From Fibrobacter sp. UWB11 (GTDB lineage: Bacteria > Fibrobacterota > Fibrobacteria > Fibrobacterales > Fibrobacteraceae): DNA of 64,000 bases. Under the pieces are notes generated by a model that saw only the letters and a list, made by a program, of their open reading frames with translations, did no database searches and was not told the origin of the DNA. Positions 26,913 to 35,787 of the stretch are shown here, one piece after another. Every line of letters starts with the position of its first letter. The first letter of the stretch is position 1. The position numbers and the translations under genes were made by a program. The stretch is from the NCBI RefSeq assembly GCF_900143015.1, contig NZ_FSRT01000002.1, forward strand, positions 434,001-498,000, given 5' to 3'.

Positions 26913-26988
26913 TTAGACGAAACCAAGTATTTTAGATTAAACCAATTTTATTAGATTAAATCAACTAACTTAGACTAGACTAAATTTA
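26913..26988. promoter_or_regulatory. Four tandem 19-bp units upstream of the AraC-type gene
   Basis: TTAG occurs at 26913, 26932, 26951 and 26970, a strict 19-base period. The units share TTAGAYTARAYYAA; the last is the perfect palindromic form TTAGACTAGACTAA. The unit length equals that of an IdeR/DtxR box. The array sits where the reverse-strand promoter of the regulator should be. Confidence 0.65.
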
Positions 26989-27020
26989 GGCAATTTTCAA
27001 GAAAGCGTCAAGTAACTTAT

Positions 27021-28241
27021 CTAAAAGAAAAACTTACCTTTTGCCCATATTTGTGTATTTTTCTTGTAAGTTTTAAACGTTCCACGCCTTCCCCCGAGCC
27101 AATCGCCGCCTAACGAAATCGTTATTTGGTCATTCAGGAGGTAATCTGCCGCCGGACGCACATAGAAACCGACATTATCGACGTCAAATATTCCATAAAC
27201 GGAAAGTTTAAGCGTATTGTTCAAGACTTCCTTGGAAACTCGCGCTGTAATCATGGACGTATTCTGTTCCATTCCCAACACTTCACGGTAATCCATGATA
27301 GTCTTGTGCATGTACTGAGCCATGATGGTCCAGTTATCGCCAGCATACCAATCGATACCGATTAAGGCATTGAACGAACTTCTATGCCAATAATCCATTG
27401 AATTTTTCAAGGCAATCGGTTCACCGAAATACGCCGCCACTTCACCGCGAATCACGAGTTCACCCGCCGGAATCGAGACATCGCCACCGATGACATTCAT
27501 CGGCTCGTATATTCCCTTAATCACGGCAGATTTCGTTTCCGGATCGTAGCCTGCAATCGTCACAGGCGACTTGTTGAAGGTTCGCAGCGCGGTAAGCGAG
27601 AAATCCAGATTTTCGAGGAAGAATCGCAGACGTCCGCCAACTTCACTGTTCTTTAGACGTTTTTCCGGCGTTCCGCTCAAATCCATACGCATGCCATTGG
27701 GCACAGGCATTTGCCACGGATTATCATCGCCCGTCGGAATCACGAAATACTCGGGAACCGGCACAAAAACAAGTTCTGCAGAAAAACTTTCGCCTGGATA
27801 CTTGAGGTTGATTGCATTCACGGGCACGCGGATATCATCATAATCGTTCGCCATGAATTCGGTGTAATCCATAGGCGAAATGAGGTCGGTAATGCGGAGG
27901 CCATCGGCAACGCCCCACGTAATGATTTGGCGACCCGCCTTGACTTCGAGGAATCTGCCGGCATAGTCGAAATAGGCCTCACGGAGAAACGCGCCAGTCT
28001 GATCTTTGATAAGGCTATTGTAAGCAAGGTTCATACTCGAATAGAGCGATGCCTCGCCGTAATTCGCACGCATTTCAAGACGGAGGCGTGTCCGCGAAGA
28101 CATAATCTTGTGCGGATGCTCCACCTGCAACGCGTGATACGAATCCACAAAGCCGTTCAGTTGCAGAGAAAGTTCGTCCTGCGCATACGCGGATAAGGCG
28201 AATGCTGCGGACAACAACGCGAGACTCAACTTTTTTATCAT
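27021..28241 (-). CDS. Outer-membrane beta-barrel protein (DUF1302-like)
   Basis: A 406-residue exported protein with signal peptide MIKKLSLALLSAAFALSAYA and then alternating strands rich in aromatic residues, ending in KGKFFF, a typical barrel C-terminus. FLEVKAGRQIITWGVADGLRITD resembles DUF1302-type barrels, which often accompany an RND/MMPL exporter and a LolA-like protein, exactly the two genes upstream. ATG 28241 is preceded by GGAGAAGGAT. A longer frame starting at 28292 is an artefact, because its extra residues (HARLERAS) come from a dispersed palindrome. Confidence 0.68.
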   Translation of the reverse strand: MIKKLSLALLSAAFALSAYAQDELSLQLNGFVDSYHALQVEHPHKIMSSRTRLRLEMRANYGEASLYSSMNLAYNSLIKDQTGAFLREAYFDYAGRFLEVKAGRQIITWGVADGLRITDLISPMDYTEFMANDYDDIRVPVNAINLKYPGESFSAELVFVPVPEYFVIPTGDDNPWQMPVPNGMRMDLSGTPEKRLKNSEVGGRLRFFLENLDFSLTALRTFNKSPVTIAGYDPETKSAVIKGIYEPMNVIGGDVSIPAGELVIRGEVAAYFGEPIALKNSMDYWHRSSFNALIGIDWYAGDNWTIMAQYMHKTIMDYREVLGMEQNTSMITARVSKEVLNNTLKLSVYGIFDVDNVGFYVRPAADYLLNDQITISLGGDWLGGRRGTFKTYKKNTQIWAKGKFFF

Positions 28242-28254
28242 ATCCTTCTCCATG

Positions 28255-28282
28255 GGAGATGCCCGCTCAAGGCGGGCATGAC
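28255..28282. repeat. Dispersed palindrome, short-loop form
   Basis: GGAGATGCCCGC..GGCGGGCATGAC, with compensating base changes in both arms relative to the common form. It lies between the LolA-like pseudogene and the barrel gene. Confidence 0.85.
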
Positions 28283-28357
28283 AACCGGACATTCACTGGA
28301 TCATTCGCCCCTACAGGATGACAGAGAACATCACTTACTACTGTCTACTTCCTACTA

Positions 28358-29129
28358 TCACAGTCCGCGTTCGAGCTTATTGACAGTAAAGATTTTGGAA
28401 TCGACCTGGATGTTAAATTTTGGATCGAGGAAGAGGAGTTCTGTGGAGTGTCCCGTCTGCACATTCTTCATTTCCATCTTGCCGATAGTCCAGAAGCCGT
28501 CTACCTTCTTGATGTCCGAAGAAACCATTTGACGGTGGAGCTTACCGAGCTTGTCATAGAATTCGACCTTTTCGACAACATCACAATCCTTACGGATCCA
28601 GACAAGTTTCTTGGAGAAGATTTCGCCATCCTTCTTGGGAGTCGATTCAACAACGTAGTAGTTGAAGCCATTCGCAGATTCTTCGCGCAAGAGCTTGTGC
28701 GTATCTTCATCGACATTACGTTTACCGATATCATCGTAGGTAAAGTCAGAACCCATGAAATAATCGGTCTTGGAGCTCTTACCACTGATGCGGCGAGTTT
28801 TTTTTCAGAGCAGGCAAGTAAAGCCACTTATCGTCTTCCTTATTGACATCGTCATAATTCACGGTCAAAAATCCTGTACCCTTTACATCGTTAGGATACT
28901 GGAAGAACATAATGGTCTTGGTGTCTGCACCCACGTCCATCGCATACGACGTAATCTTACGAACACGCGTGCTGCCGTTCTTGTTCACGAGCTTCATTTC
29001 CATCGAGGAAGAGCGCGTGTCGCCATCCGGGCGGTCCTTGACCTTAATCATGATATCACGGGCATTTTGTTCGGCGGCAAACAGGAACGTTGCCGAAAGC
29101 AACATTGTTGCAATAAAATTCTTTTTCAT
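28358..29129 (-). pseudogene. Outer-membrane lipoprotein-sorting (LolA-like) protein, frameshifted
   Basis: Two adjacent frames together make one protein of about 256 residues. The 5' frame (28779-29129) has signal peptide [18 protein letters not shown] and the family core, including [19 protein letters not shown] and [12 protein letters not shown]. It then runs off frame at a tract of eight A (28798-28805 on this strand) and stops. Removing one A restores [19 protein letters not shown] and joins it to the second frame (28358-28756), with FTYDDIGKRNVDEDTHKLL and the rest of the domain. Real loss, a phase-variable tract, slippage during expression or a sequencing error would all look like this. 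The intact family member would carry lipid or lipoprotein with the RND exporter beside it. Confidence 0.85.
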
Positions 29130-29131
29130 TT

Positions 29132-31510
29132 TTATTTTTCCTTTCCACTAACAGTTTCTTTTCCAAAGATATGGAATCTCTTGACGAGTACCGGCGTCAC
29201 GAGCAAGTCGGCCAAAAGGGCAGAGCCAAGGCCAATCGAGAGCACAAAGCCGAAGTTGAAAAGCATCGTGCATTTAGAAGTCATGAAGCCGCCGAAGGTC
29301 GCGCACATGATGAACGTTGTCATCACAAGGGCTGTACCGGTAGAACGGTACACACGGAGGATGGCACTGGAGTAGTTCTTGGTGCGTTCGAATTCTTCGT
29401 TCGTGTGGTTCACAAAATGAATCGTATCGTCAACAGCAAGGCCAATGACCATCGGGATAATCGTTGCACTCATCATGTCAAGCGGGAGTCCCATCCAACC
29501 GAGGTAGCCACCCACAAAGATGGCAGGGGCTACGTTCGGGATCATGCCGATAAGTCCCGTACGCAGGCAGCCAAAGACAATCATCAAGAGCACAGCGACA
29601 ATCACGATGGAAAGACCGAAGGAACGAATTTGCCCTTTCACGAGATACTGTTGCATTGTGGTGAACTGGGGAATATTACCGACAGCAGAAACCATCGCTC
29701 CTGGGAAGAGTTCCTTACCCTTCTTGGTGATGGCAGCAATTTCTTTGTCCAGTTCGTTAGAGTTGTAAGTGCTGATTTCGACCATCATACGGAGGTAACG
29801 GTAATCGTAATCAATCCAATAATTCGATTCGGAACCGCCCGCATTTTCATAAAGCAAGAGAAGCTGCGCCACCTGTTCTTCGGTATCGGGGATGCGGTAG
29901 AACGATTCATTGTTCTCGTTTACAGTACGGTTCAAATCCTTGACGATATCGAGAATCGAAGTGAGGCGCTTGCTCAGCGGGAATGATTCGATATACTTAC
30001 CGTATTCATCGAGTTTTTTCAAGTTCTCGACTTTCTTAGCATCATCGGGAGTCGGGAATTCGATTTCGAGGTCGTAAGAATAGACGCTACCGAGCGGCGA
30101 TTCACCCATTTCGAGAATTTTGCTCACATACGGAACCTTGCGGCCCATTGTGCGTTCCACATCAAAGGACGGTTCCATCTTGAGCATGCCAACAGCAGAA
30201 ATCGCAGCGACAATCGTAAAGCAAACGAGGATTTTGCCACGGTGTGTCAAAACAAACTTGCCGATACTTTCCATAAGCAATGCCATGCGCGTATCGCCAC
30301 GTTTCAAGACATTCGGATTCGGCTGTTTATCCTTACCGAAGCTGAGAAGAATCGGAGATACCACAAGCACCACCGCAAGCACAAAGCCCACGGAAATGGC
30401 GGACAAAAGACCTACGGAACGAATGGGGCGAAGCATCACTGTGAGGAATGACAACAACGCCACAATCGTCGTAAGCCCAGAGAACAACAGCGACCAGCCC
30501 GTTTCGCGAACGGCGTGGATAACCGCATCCTTGCGTTTTCCGTGCAAGAGTAATTCCCTACGGAAGAACGAGTACAAATGAATATTATACGCAATAGACA
30601 CAGCAAACGCTAGGAACGGCGGAATCATCATGTTCGTGGAATCCATGTAGAGTCCGAAATAACCCACCAAGCCAAACGTCATCAAGATGCCCGAAAGGGA
30701 GCTCAAAATCGGCGAGACGATACCGCGCAAAGAACGCGTGACAAGAGCCATCACGATAATGGCACAAATCATAGCAAGCATCATCACACGGCCCATTTCG
30801 ACGTTGATGAACTTCATCTTTTCGGAGCTCATGTACGGCATACCGCCAGCATTCGGATGGAGCGGGGCGTATTCCGGCTTGTTGATGATGTCGTAAGCTT
30901 CGGCACCGGTCTGCATATCCGGAGAAATTTTGCCTTCGGCCTTCCACACGGAATCTTCAGGGAACGGGCGGAGTTTCACGATAATGAATGTATTCTTGCC
31001 ATCGGCGCTCACAAGCTTTTTCAAGAATTCAGGCTTTGCGGCCACGCGACGCTTAATTTCGGCAATGCCAGCTTCATCCGTCGGGATTTCTTCCGGGACA
31101 ATCTGCGTGATTTCCATGCCGTCTTCGGTTCCGAGCGTGTATTCAATGTTCGTGAGCGAAGTGACGGTTCCGTTAGAATACGAAAGATTGTCGCGGAGGT
31201 CTTCGGAAAGCTTGCGCAGCAAGCGGAGATTTTCCGGCTTGTAGATATCGTCACATTCCGTGAGAACCGAAACAAAGTAATCGTTTCCGAAGAGTTCCTT
31301 GAACTTGTCCGTCTGCACAAGCATCGGGTCGCCCTCGACAAAATAGCTGTCCCAAGAAGTTTCTACATAAATCTTCTTGGCACCGATAACCGACAACACC
31401 AAAAGAACAATGAGACCCGCTAAAAATACCAATCGGTGCGAGATTAGGTACTTCGCAAAGTTCTCGAACATTTGGTTTACCTTTTCGATGTTGATTCGAA
31501 TCCGTGACAT
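29132..31510 (-). CDS. RND/MMPL-family exporter
   Basis: A protein of about 792 residues in the inner membrane: TM1 near residues 25-45 ([18 protein letters not shown]), a large periplasmic domain, five more TM segments, then the same pattern again. The second half carries [18 protein letters not shown] and [16 protein letters not shown]-type pumps without a membrane-fusion partner usually move lipids or hopanoid-like molecules. ATG 31510 is chosen because AAGGAG lies at the right distance; an upstream GTG at 31519 overlaps the exbD stop. It sits between exbD and the LolA-like pseudogene, suggesting one long reverse-strand operon. Confidence 0.85.
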   Translation of the reverse strand: MSRIRINIEKVNQMFENFAKYLISHRLVFLAGLIVLLVLSVIGAKKIYVETSWDSYFVEGDPMLVQTDKFKELFGNDYFVSVLTECDDIYKPENLRLLRKLSEDLRDNLSYSNGTVTSLTNIEYTLGTEDGMEITQIVPEEIPTDEAGIAEIKRRVAAKPEFLKKLVSADGKNTFIIVKLRPFPEDSVWKAEGKISPDMQTGAEAYDIINKPEYAPLHPNAGGMPYMSSEKMKFINVEMGRVMMLAMICAIIVMALVTRSLRGIVSPILSSLSGILMTFGLVGYFGLYMDSTNMMIPPFLAFAVSIAYNIHLYSFFRRELLLHGKRKDAVIHAVRETGWSLLFSGLTTIVALLSFLTVMLRPIRSVGLLSAISVGFVLAVVLVVSPILLSFGKDKQPNPNVLKRGDTRMALLMESIGKFVLTHRGKILVCFTIVAAISAVGMLKMEPSFDVERTMGRKVPYVSKILEMGESPLGSVYSYDLEIEFPTPDDAKKVENLKKLDEYGKYIESFPLSKRLTSILDIVKDLNRTVNENNESFYRIPDTEEQVAQLLLLYENAGGSESNYWIDYDYRYLRMMVEISTYNSNELDKEIAAITKKGKELFPGAMVSAVGNIPQFTTMQQYLVKGQIRSFGLSIVIVAVLLMIVFGCLRTGLIGMIPNVAPAIFVGGYLGWMGLPLDMMSATIIPMVIGLAVDDTIHFVNHTNEEFERTKNYSSAILRVYRSTGTALVMTTFIMCATFGGFMTSKCTMLFNFGFVLSIGLGSALLADLLVTPVLVKRFHIFGKETVSGKEK

Positions 31511-31515
31511 TTTTC

Positions 31516-31908
31516 TCACTCCTTTTTCAATTCATTGACGAACTGTATATTGTAAATCTTTTCCATCTGGAGAACGTCCAACACTTCGGCAACTTTTTCG
31601 TAAGGCGTTTTCTTGTCGATTTTCAAAGCGACCGGAGCCCTCTTGTTTTGCACCGCGGCACTCTTGCTTTTCAAGAGTTCAACCGTTGCGATTTCGCCAT
31701 TGATGGCAATTTCCGTTTCGGAAAGTTCGATAAAGAAACCTTCGGAAACTTCTTGCTTGACTTCGCTTGAAGTTTCGGGCAAGAGAAGTTTAAGGACAGA
31801 CTTGTCCTGCTTAAAGACTGATGTCACCAGGAAGAAAACAAGCAACAAAAAGACACAGTCAATAAGCGGTGTCATGTCCAAAGATATGCGATGACGTCTT
31901 TTAGCCAT
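31516..31908 (-). CDS. exbD: Biopolymer transport protein ExbD
   Basis: A 130-residue inner-membrane protein with one TM near the N-terminus. LDMTPLIDCVFLLLVFFLVT includes the conserved Asp that carries protons in the TonB motor, followed by a periplasmic domain. The start overlaps the end of exbB by eight bases. Confidence 0.92.
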   Translation of the reverse strand: MAKRRHRISLDMTPLIDCVFLLLVFFLVTSVFKQDKSVLKLLLPETSSEVKQEVSEGFFIELSETEIAINGEIATVELLKSKSAAVQNKRAPVALKIDKKTPYEKVAEVLDVLQMEKIYNIQFVNELKKE

Positions 31909-32467
31909 TACGGGACTCCGTTCTTCTGGCGTCGCGCTCCTGCAAAATTTTTCCTAAATGCAGAAGCACCTGGTTTTCAACTTCGTCCTGTTCCTGCTCC
32001 ATGCGGGCGTTCAGGTAGTTAAAAGCAATCACGTGCGGGATAGCGACTACAAGTCCAAGGACCGTTGTCACGAGGGCAAACTTGATGCCCGTCGCAAAAG
32101 CGGATGGATCATCAAGACCCGAGGCCGCTATCACCGTGAATGCGTTGAAAATGCCCACCACCGTACCGAGGAGGCCAAGCATAGGAGAAATGGAAGCGAT
32201 ATTTTCGACAGTAGTAAGCCCTTTTGTCAAAGGCGAAAACGCAAGGCCAATTTCGGTGCGGATGCTTTCTGTAATGATGTGATGGTCGGTATTGCAAGTC
32301 ACCACGCGATGTATTACCTTGTCCGTCAATCGGGGTTGTACCGTTTTGTTAAATACAATCAACGAAATGACTTTCCAAATGATAATGGCATAACCGATAA
32401 AGTTTATTGCCACCAGGATGTAACCAATAGATCCGCCCTGCTTTACAAATTCAAGAATAAAATTCAT
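31901..32467 (-). CDS. exbB: Biopolymer transport protein ExbB (MotA/TolQ/ExbB family)
   Basis: A 188-residue inner-membrane protein with three TM segments. The family motif is ENIASISPMLGLLGTVVGIFNAF, and then TTVLGLVVAIPHVIAFNYL. It forms the stator of the TonB motor with ExbD. It overlaps the end of tonB by one base and the start of exbD by eight. Confidence 0.92.
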   Translation of the reverse strand: MNFILEFVKQGGSIGYILVAINFIGYAIIIWKVISLIVFNKTVQPRLTDKVIHRVVTCNTDHHIITESIRTEIGLAFSPLTKGLTTVENIASISPMLGLLGTVVGIFNAFTVIAASGLDDPSAFATGIKFALVTTVLGLVVAIPHVIAFNYLNARMEQEQDEVENQVLLHLGKILQERDARRTESRNG

Positions 32468-33186
32468 TACGATCTCCCTGCATTAAGTTTGTACTGGATT
32501 GGAATTTCTATCCGCCAGCGTTCTTTTTCTAAAAGTTTTGGAATGGGGTCGAATTTGCCCATATTTGTAACGGCTTCCAAAGCGCTATTGTCCAAAGAGG
32601 AATAGCGGCTCGATTCCGAAACTTCAATCTGTTCAATCTTGCCATCCGCAAGGATGGTGAATCTCACGCGGACAGTGCCTTCCTGCTTCAAGCGTTTAGC
32701 TGTCGCCGGGTAGTCCTTGATCTGTTCCAATTGTTTCTTGAGCGAACGCAAGTAGGTGCGCGTTACCATTTTCAAGGAATCCGGCGATGGTTTTGGAGGT
32801 GCCTTGGCTACAGGAGGCGTTGGCGCTGGTGGTGCTGGTGGTGCTTCTACAATGGGTTCTGCGGTAGCCACGGGCGCTGTTTCCACGATGGGGGGCGGAT
32901 CCGGTTCTGGAGGTGTTTCTTCAACCGGTTTTTCAACGACTTTCGGGATTATTTTGCTCCGTACGACTTTCTTTTCAATTTTGGGCGCTTCAGGAGGTGG
33001 GGGAGGTGGCGCAATATAAACCTGTTCCGCATGAATTACGGGGGAATCTGCGCGATGTACAGGAATTTCTTTCTTTTGGAATAGCGGATTTAAGAGGGTT
33101 GCGACATGGATAAGGATTGCAACAGCAAGCCCGACATAAAAGGCCTTGTTGAAAGACAGTGCTGAGTAAATCCGTTTGCGAGTCAT
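32467..33186 (-). CDS. tonB: Energy transducer TonB
   Basis: A 239-residue protein with an N-terminal TM (about 13-33, AFYVGLAVAILIHVATLL), a Pro-rich periplasm-spanning part (IAPPPPPPEAPKIEKK, then EPDPPP and PPAPPAPTPPVAK) and the C-terminal TonB domain (GTVRVRFTILADGKIEQIEV, later KFDPIPKLLEKERWRIEIPI). It transmits inner-membrane energy to the TonB-dependent receptor. It is first in a tonB-exbB-exbD-RND operon. Upstream at 33231-33292 lie both candidate iron-control elements. Confidence 0.93.
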   Translation of the reverse strand: MTRKRIYSALSFNKAFYVGLAVAILIHVATLLNPLFQKKEIPVHRADSPVIHAEQVYIAPPPPPPEAPKIEKKVVRSKIIPKVVEKPVEETPPEPDPPPIVETAPVATAEPIVEAPPAPPAPTPPVAKAPPKPSPDSLKMVTRTYLRSLKKQLEQIKDYPATAKRLKQEGTVRVRFTILADGKIEQIEVSESSRYSSLDNSALEAVTNMGKFDPIPKLLEKERWRIEIPIQYKLNAGRS

Positions 33187-33230
33187 TTTTTCATCACTTT
33201 GGTGGTCACTTTAGGACGTGTAAAAATAAA

Positions 33231-33292
33231 TCCAAATGGACGTCTTTTTCTACTCTAAAAGGGTCTTAATCAATCCGATTAGACACGGGTAA
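33231..33292. promoter_or_regulatory. Candidate iron-control region of the tonB operon
   Basis: A 28-bp direct-repeat site runs from 33251 to 33278 (ACTCTAAAA..CAATCCGA), aligning with sites at 39415, 45661 and 57121. A further half-site TCCAAATGGAC is at 33231-33241. TTAGACACGGGTAA at 33279-33292 differs by one base from the palindrome TTAG-N6-CTAA. Confidence 0.65.
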
Positions 33293-33520
33293 CTTTTCGT
33301 CATTCTAAGCATAGCGAAGACAACTCAGCAGGCGAGAGTTGCGACAACGCTTGCGTTGTCATAACCGAGTCAAAAAGTTGGAGCTTTAGCCCAATCCAGT
33401 CATATTTAGCACTGGATCCTTCACGCTACGCGTTCAGGATGACGTAACGTAAACAAGTATGGCGCACCGTTCGGCACGCCATCCCCGCTTCTATTGTAGT
33501 CTGGGTTTTTCGAAGAAGTC
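33293..33520. repeat. Stem-loop repeat and dispersed palindrome between feoB and tonB
   Basis: AACTTTT near 33291 and AAAAAGTT near 33371 enclose two hairpins, CAACTC 33321-33326 with GAGTTG 33336-33341, and GACAACGC 33343-33350 with GCGTTGTC 33353-33360. Further on (33415-33445), GGATCCTTC..TTCAGGATGAC is another common intergenic palindrome type. No coding potential was seen. Confidence 0.6.
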
Positions 33521-35554
33521 CTAAAGCACCCACAGCGCAATACGGTAAACTATAAACGCCAAGCCGAGCGAAATTGCAAAGTAGTAACCCGCAATCGCAA
33601 GCATCCACTTAAGGGAATGCGTTTCACGATACGTTGTACCCATTGCAAGTACACAAGGGATATTGAACATCGATGCAAAAATAAATGCAAGAGCTTCCGG
33701 GATGGTCACCACGGCACGCATCATTTCGCCAAGATTTGCACCCGCCGCATTACGGGCAACAAGCGAGAACGCATCCGTTGTACTCGAGAAGACAACGCTC
33801 ATCACGCCAAGCGACGCTTCCTTGCTAAAGATTCCGCCGATATACGAAATAAACAGTTGCCAGCGCATACCGAAAATCTGCGTAAACGGTTCAATCGCAT
33901 TGCCAATGGTGTAAAGTACGCTATGTTCCACATTTCCATCTTTCGAATACGAAATAAGCCAGAACAAGAGGGACACAAACCAAATAACTGCAATCGCCTT
34001 CTTGAAAACCGCCCAGACATTGCGAGCAACCGTCTTGAGCAAAATTTTCCAATGCGGCTTGTGGTACGGCGGGAGTTCCATAATCATGCCCACGCGTTCA
34101 TTCACCGGCATCAGCTTGTTTCCAAAAAGTTTAGACGAGAGCCAGAACGATGCAAAAATCATCGCTACATAAACCAAGCCAAACAGCGGAGCCGCCGAGC
34201 CAAAGAAAACGGAAGCAAGGAAAAGCACTACGGCAACTTTTGAGCCGCACGGGATCGACCACAAAAGCACCATCGCAAACAAGCGCTGTCCACGTGTATC
34301 TAGCACGCGCGTACCGCAAACGGCGCCGCCCGTGCAAGCAAGCCCCGATACCAAAGGCATAAACGCCTTGCCATGCAATCCAAGCCGTGAAAGCCACGAA
34401 TCAAACACATACGAAGATCTCGCCAAGTAGCCCGTATCTTCCATCAAGCCAAATGTCACGAGAATCGCAAAGACAAAGCTCATCATGGCGACAGTCACAG
34501 ATAGACCGCCAATGATAACGCTATTGATAAACGACGCTACAGAGGGCCACCAGCCAAGCGATTCACAGACACGATTCACAAACGGTTCCGCACCCCCCTG
34601 AAGGCCAAAGCAACCCATAATAATCGGAACTGCGATCATCATGCTTACCGCAAGTGTAATCACCAAAATGAAGAACGCGACAAACTTTCCCCAAATGCGA
34701 TGCGTTGCAATCTTATCAAATCTGGAAAGTTTTATTGTTTTTTCGTTAGCCGAAGCGACTTCGCGGAGCGTTTCCGAAATAAAGCGGTACTTCGCTTCGC
34801 CCGTGATAAGCCCGCCATTCGAGCCTTCTGCCTCAAGGACATTCTGAATCTCTCGCCAAAGTTCCGGATTGATCGCTGCTTTAACTTCTGCACAGACAAG
34901 CACATCATTTTCCAAGAGCTTTGACACAATCCAGAACTTTTCACGATTACCGAAGTCTAGGTAATCAAGCAGCTTTTCGAGTTTCAAGATTGGCGAGGAT
35001 TCGCGACCATCCGATACATTCGCCAAAGCTATTTCACGAATTTTTGTCGATGAAATTTTAGCAGGTTTTTCAACCGCCCTTTTCAAAATTTCAAAGAATT
35101 TCGAATAGCCTTCTAAATCCGATGCGGTAAAGCCAAGCACCGGAATGTTCAAAAGCTTTTCGATTTTCTGGACGTCAATCTTTTTGCCCTTCTGCTCGGC
35201 CACATCCATCATGTTGAGCACAAGCATCACCGGGCTTTTCACGCCCGCAAAATCTGCAAGCATGTAAAGGCTGCGTTCCAGCTGCGACGCGTCAACGATA
35301 ATGCAGACAATGTCGGCATAACCATGCTCAATGTAAGTACGCGTCACAACTTCTTCGGCAGAGTTTGCCGTAAGCCCATAGCTACCCGGCAAATCGACAA
35401 CGCGGTAAAGTTCTTCGCCCTGCGTAAAAAAGCCTTCCGCCCTTTCCACCGTTTTTCCGGGCCAGTTACCGACATGCTGATGCGAACCCGTCAATGCATT
35501 AAAAAGAGTGGACTTGCCGGAATTCGGCTGTCCCAGCAAAGCAATCGTTCTCAT
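33521..35554 (-). CDS. feoB: Ferrous iron transporter FeoB
   Basis: A 677-residue inner-membrane Fe2+ transporter. The N-terminal G domain has G1 LLGQPNSGKST, VGNWPGKTVE, G3 VDLPGSYGL and G4 LNMMD. A helical switch domain follows, and then the TM region with two gate motifs, LVSGLACTGGAVCGTRVL and IFASMFNIPCVLAMGTTYRE. The length is normal for the family. Its ATG overlaps the feoA stop by four bases. It lies downstream of a TonB receptor and propeller lipoprotein, so ferrous iron may be released from a siderophore and imported here (inference). Confidence 0.93.
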   Translation of the reverse strand: MRTIALLGQPNSGKSTLFNALTGSHQHVGNWPGKTVERAEGFFTQGEELYRVVDLPGSYGLTANSAEEVVTRTYIEHGYADIVCIIVDASQLERSLYMLADFAGVKSPVMLVLNMMDVAEQKGKKIDVQKIEKLLNIPVLGFTASDLEGYSKFFEILKRAVEKPAKISSTKIREIALANVSDGRESSPILKLEKLLDYLDFGNREKFWIVSKLLENDVLVCAEVKAAINPELWREIQNVLEAEGSNGGLITGEAKYRFISETLREVASANEKTIKLSRFDKIATHRIWGKFVAFFILVITLAVSMMIAVPIIMGCFGLQGGAEPFVNRVCESLGWWPSVASFINSVIIGGLSVTVAMMSFVFAILVTFGLMEDTGYLARSSYVFDSWLSRLGLHGKAFMPLVSGLACTGGAVCGTRVLDTRGQRLFAMVLLWSIPCGSKVAVVLFLASVFFGSAAPLFGLVYVAMIFASFWLSSKLFGNKLMPVNERVGMIMELPPYHKPHWKILLKTVARNVWAVFKKAIAVIWFVSLLFWLISYSKDGNVEHSVLYTIGNAIEPFTQIFGMRWQLFISYIGGIFSKEASLGVMSVVFSSTTDAFSLVARNAAGANLGEMMRAVVTIPEALAFIFASMFNIPCVLAMGTTYRETHSLKWMLAIAGYYFAISLGLAFIVYRIALWVL

Positions 35555-35772
35555 GCCTTCTCCACGTCAATCTGCATACATTCTTTGCGGTTAATCGCAA
35601 TCATCGTATCGTGCGAATACACAAGAATCGGTGAACGTCCATCATTTTGCAGCACTAAAAACGGACTGCTCGGAGGAAGTCCCATTGACACGACACGGGA
35701 AACAAAACGGGAATCCCCGTTAATCTTTTGAATCAAACCTTTTTGATTTTCCTGCAATTCAGACAAACACAT
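35551..35772 (-). CDS. feoA: FeoA protein
   Basis: A 73-residue SH3-like protein that assists FeoB. Typical features are RFVSRVVSMGLPPSSPFLVL and IAINRKECMQIDV. It overlaps feoB as ATGA and begins 16 bases after the TonB receptor stop, so it is part of the same transcript. Confidence 0.87.
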   Translation of the reverse strand: MCLSELQENQKGLIQKINGDSRFVSRVVSMGLPPSSPFLVLQNDGRSPILVYSHDTMIAINRKECMQIDVEKA

Positions 35773-35787
35773 TCTTACAAACTCCTT

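Noticed and set aside
26913-26988. Fur boxes
   Set aside because: The sequence does not follow GATAATGATAATCATTATC; the TTAG-N6-CTAA form fits a DtxR-type box better.
28242-28292. N-terminal extension of the barrel gene
   Set aside because: The extra residues (HARLERAS) are a translation of the dispersed palindrome; the signal peptide and GGAGAAGGAT place the start at 28241.
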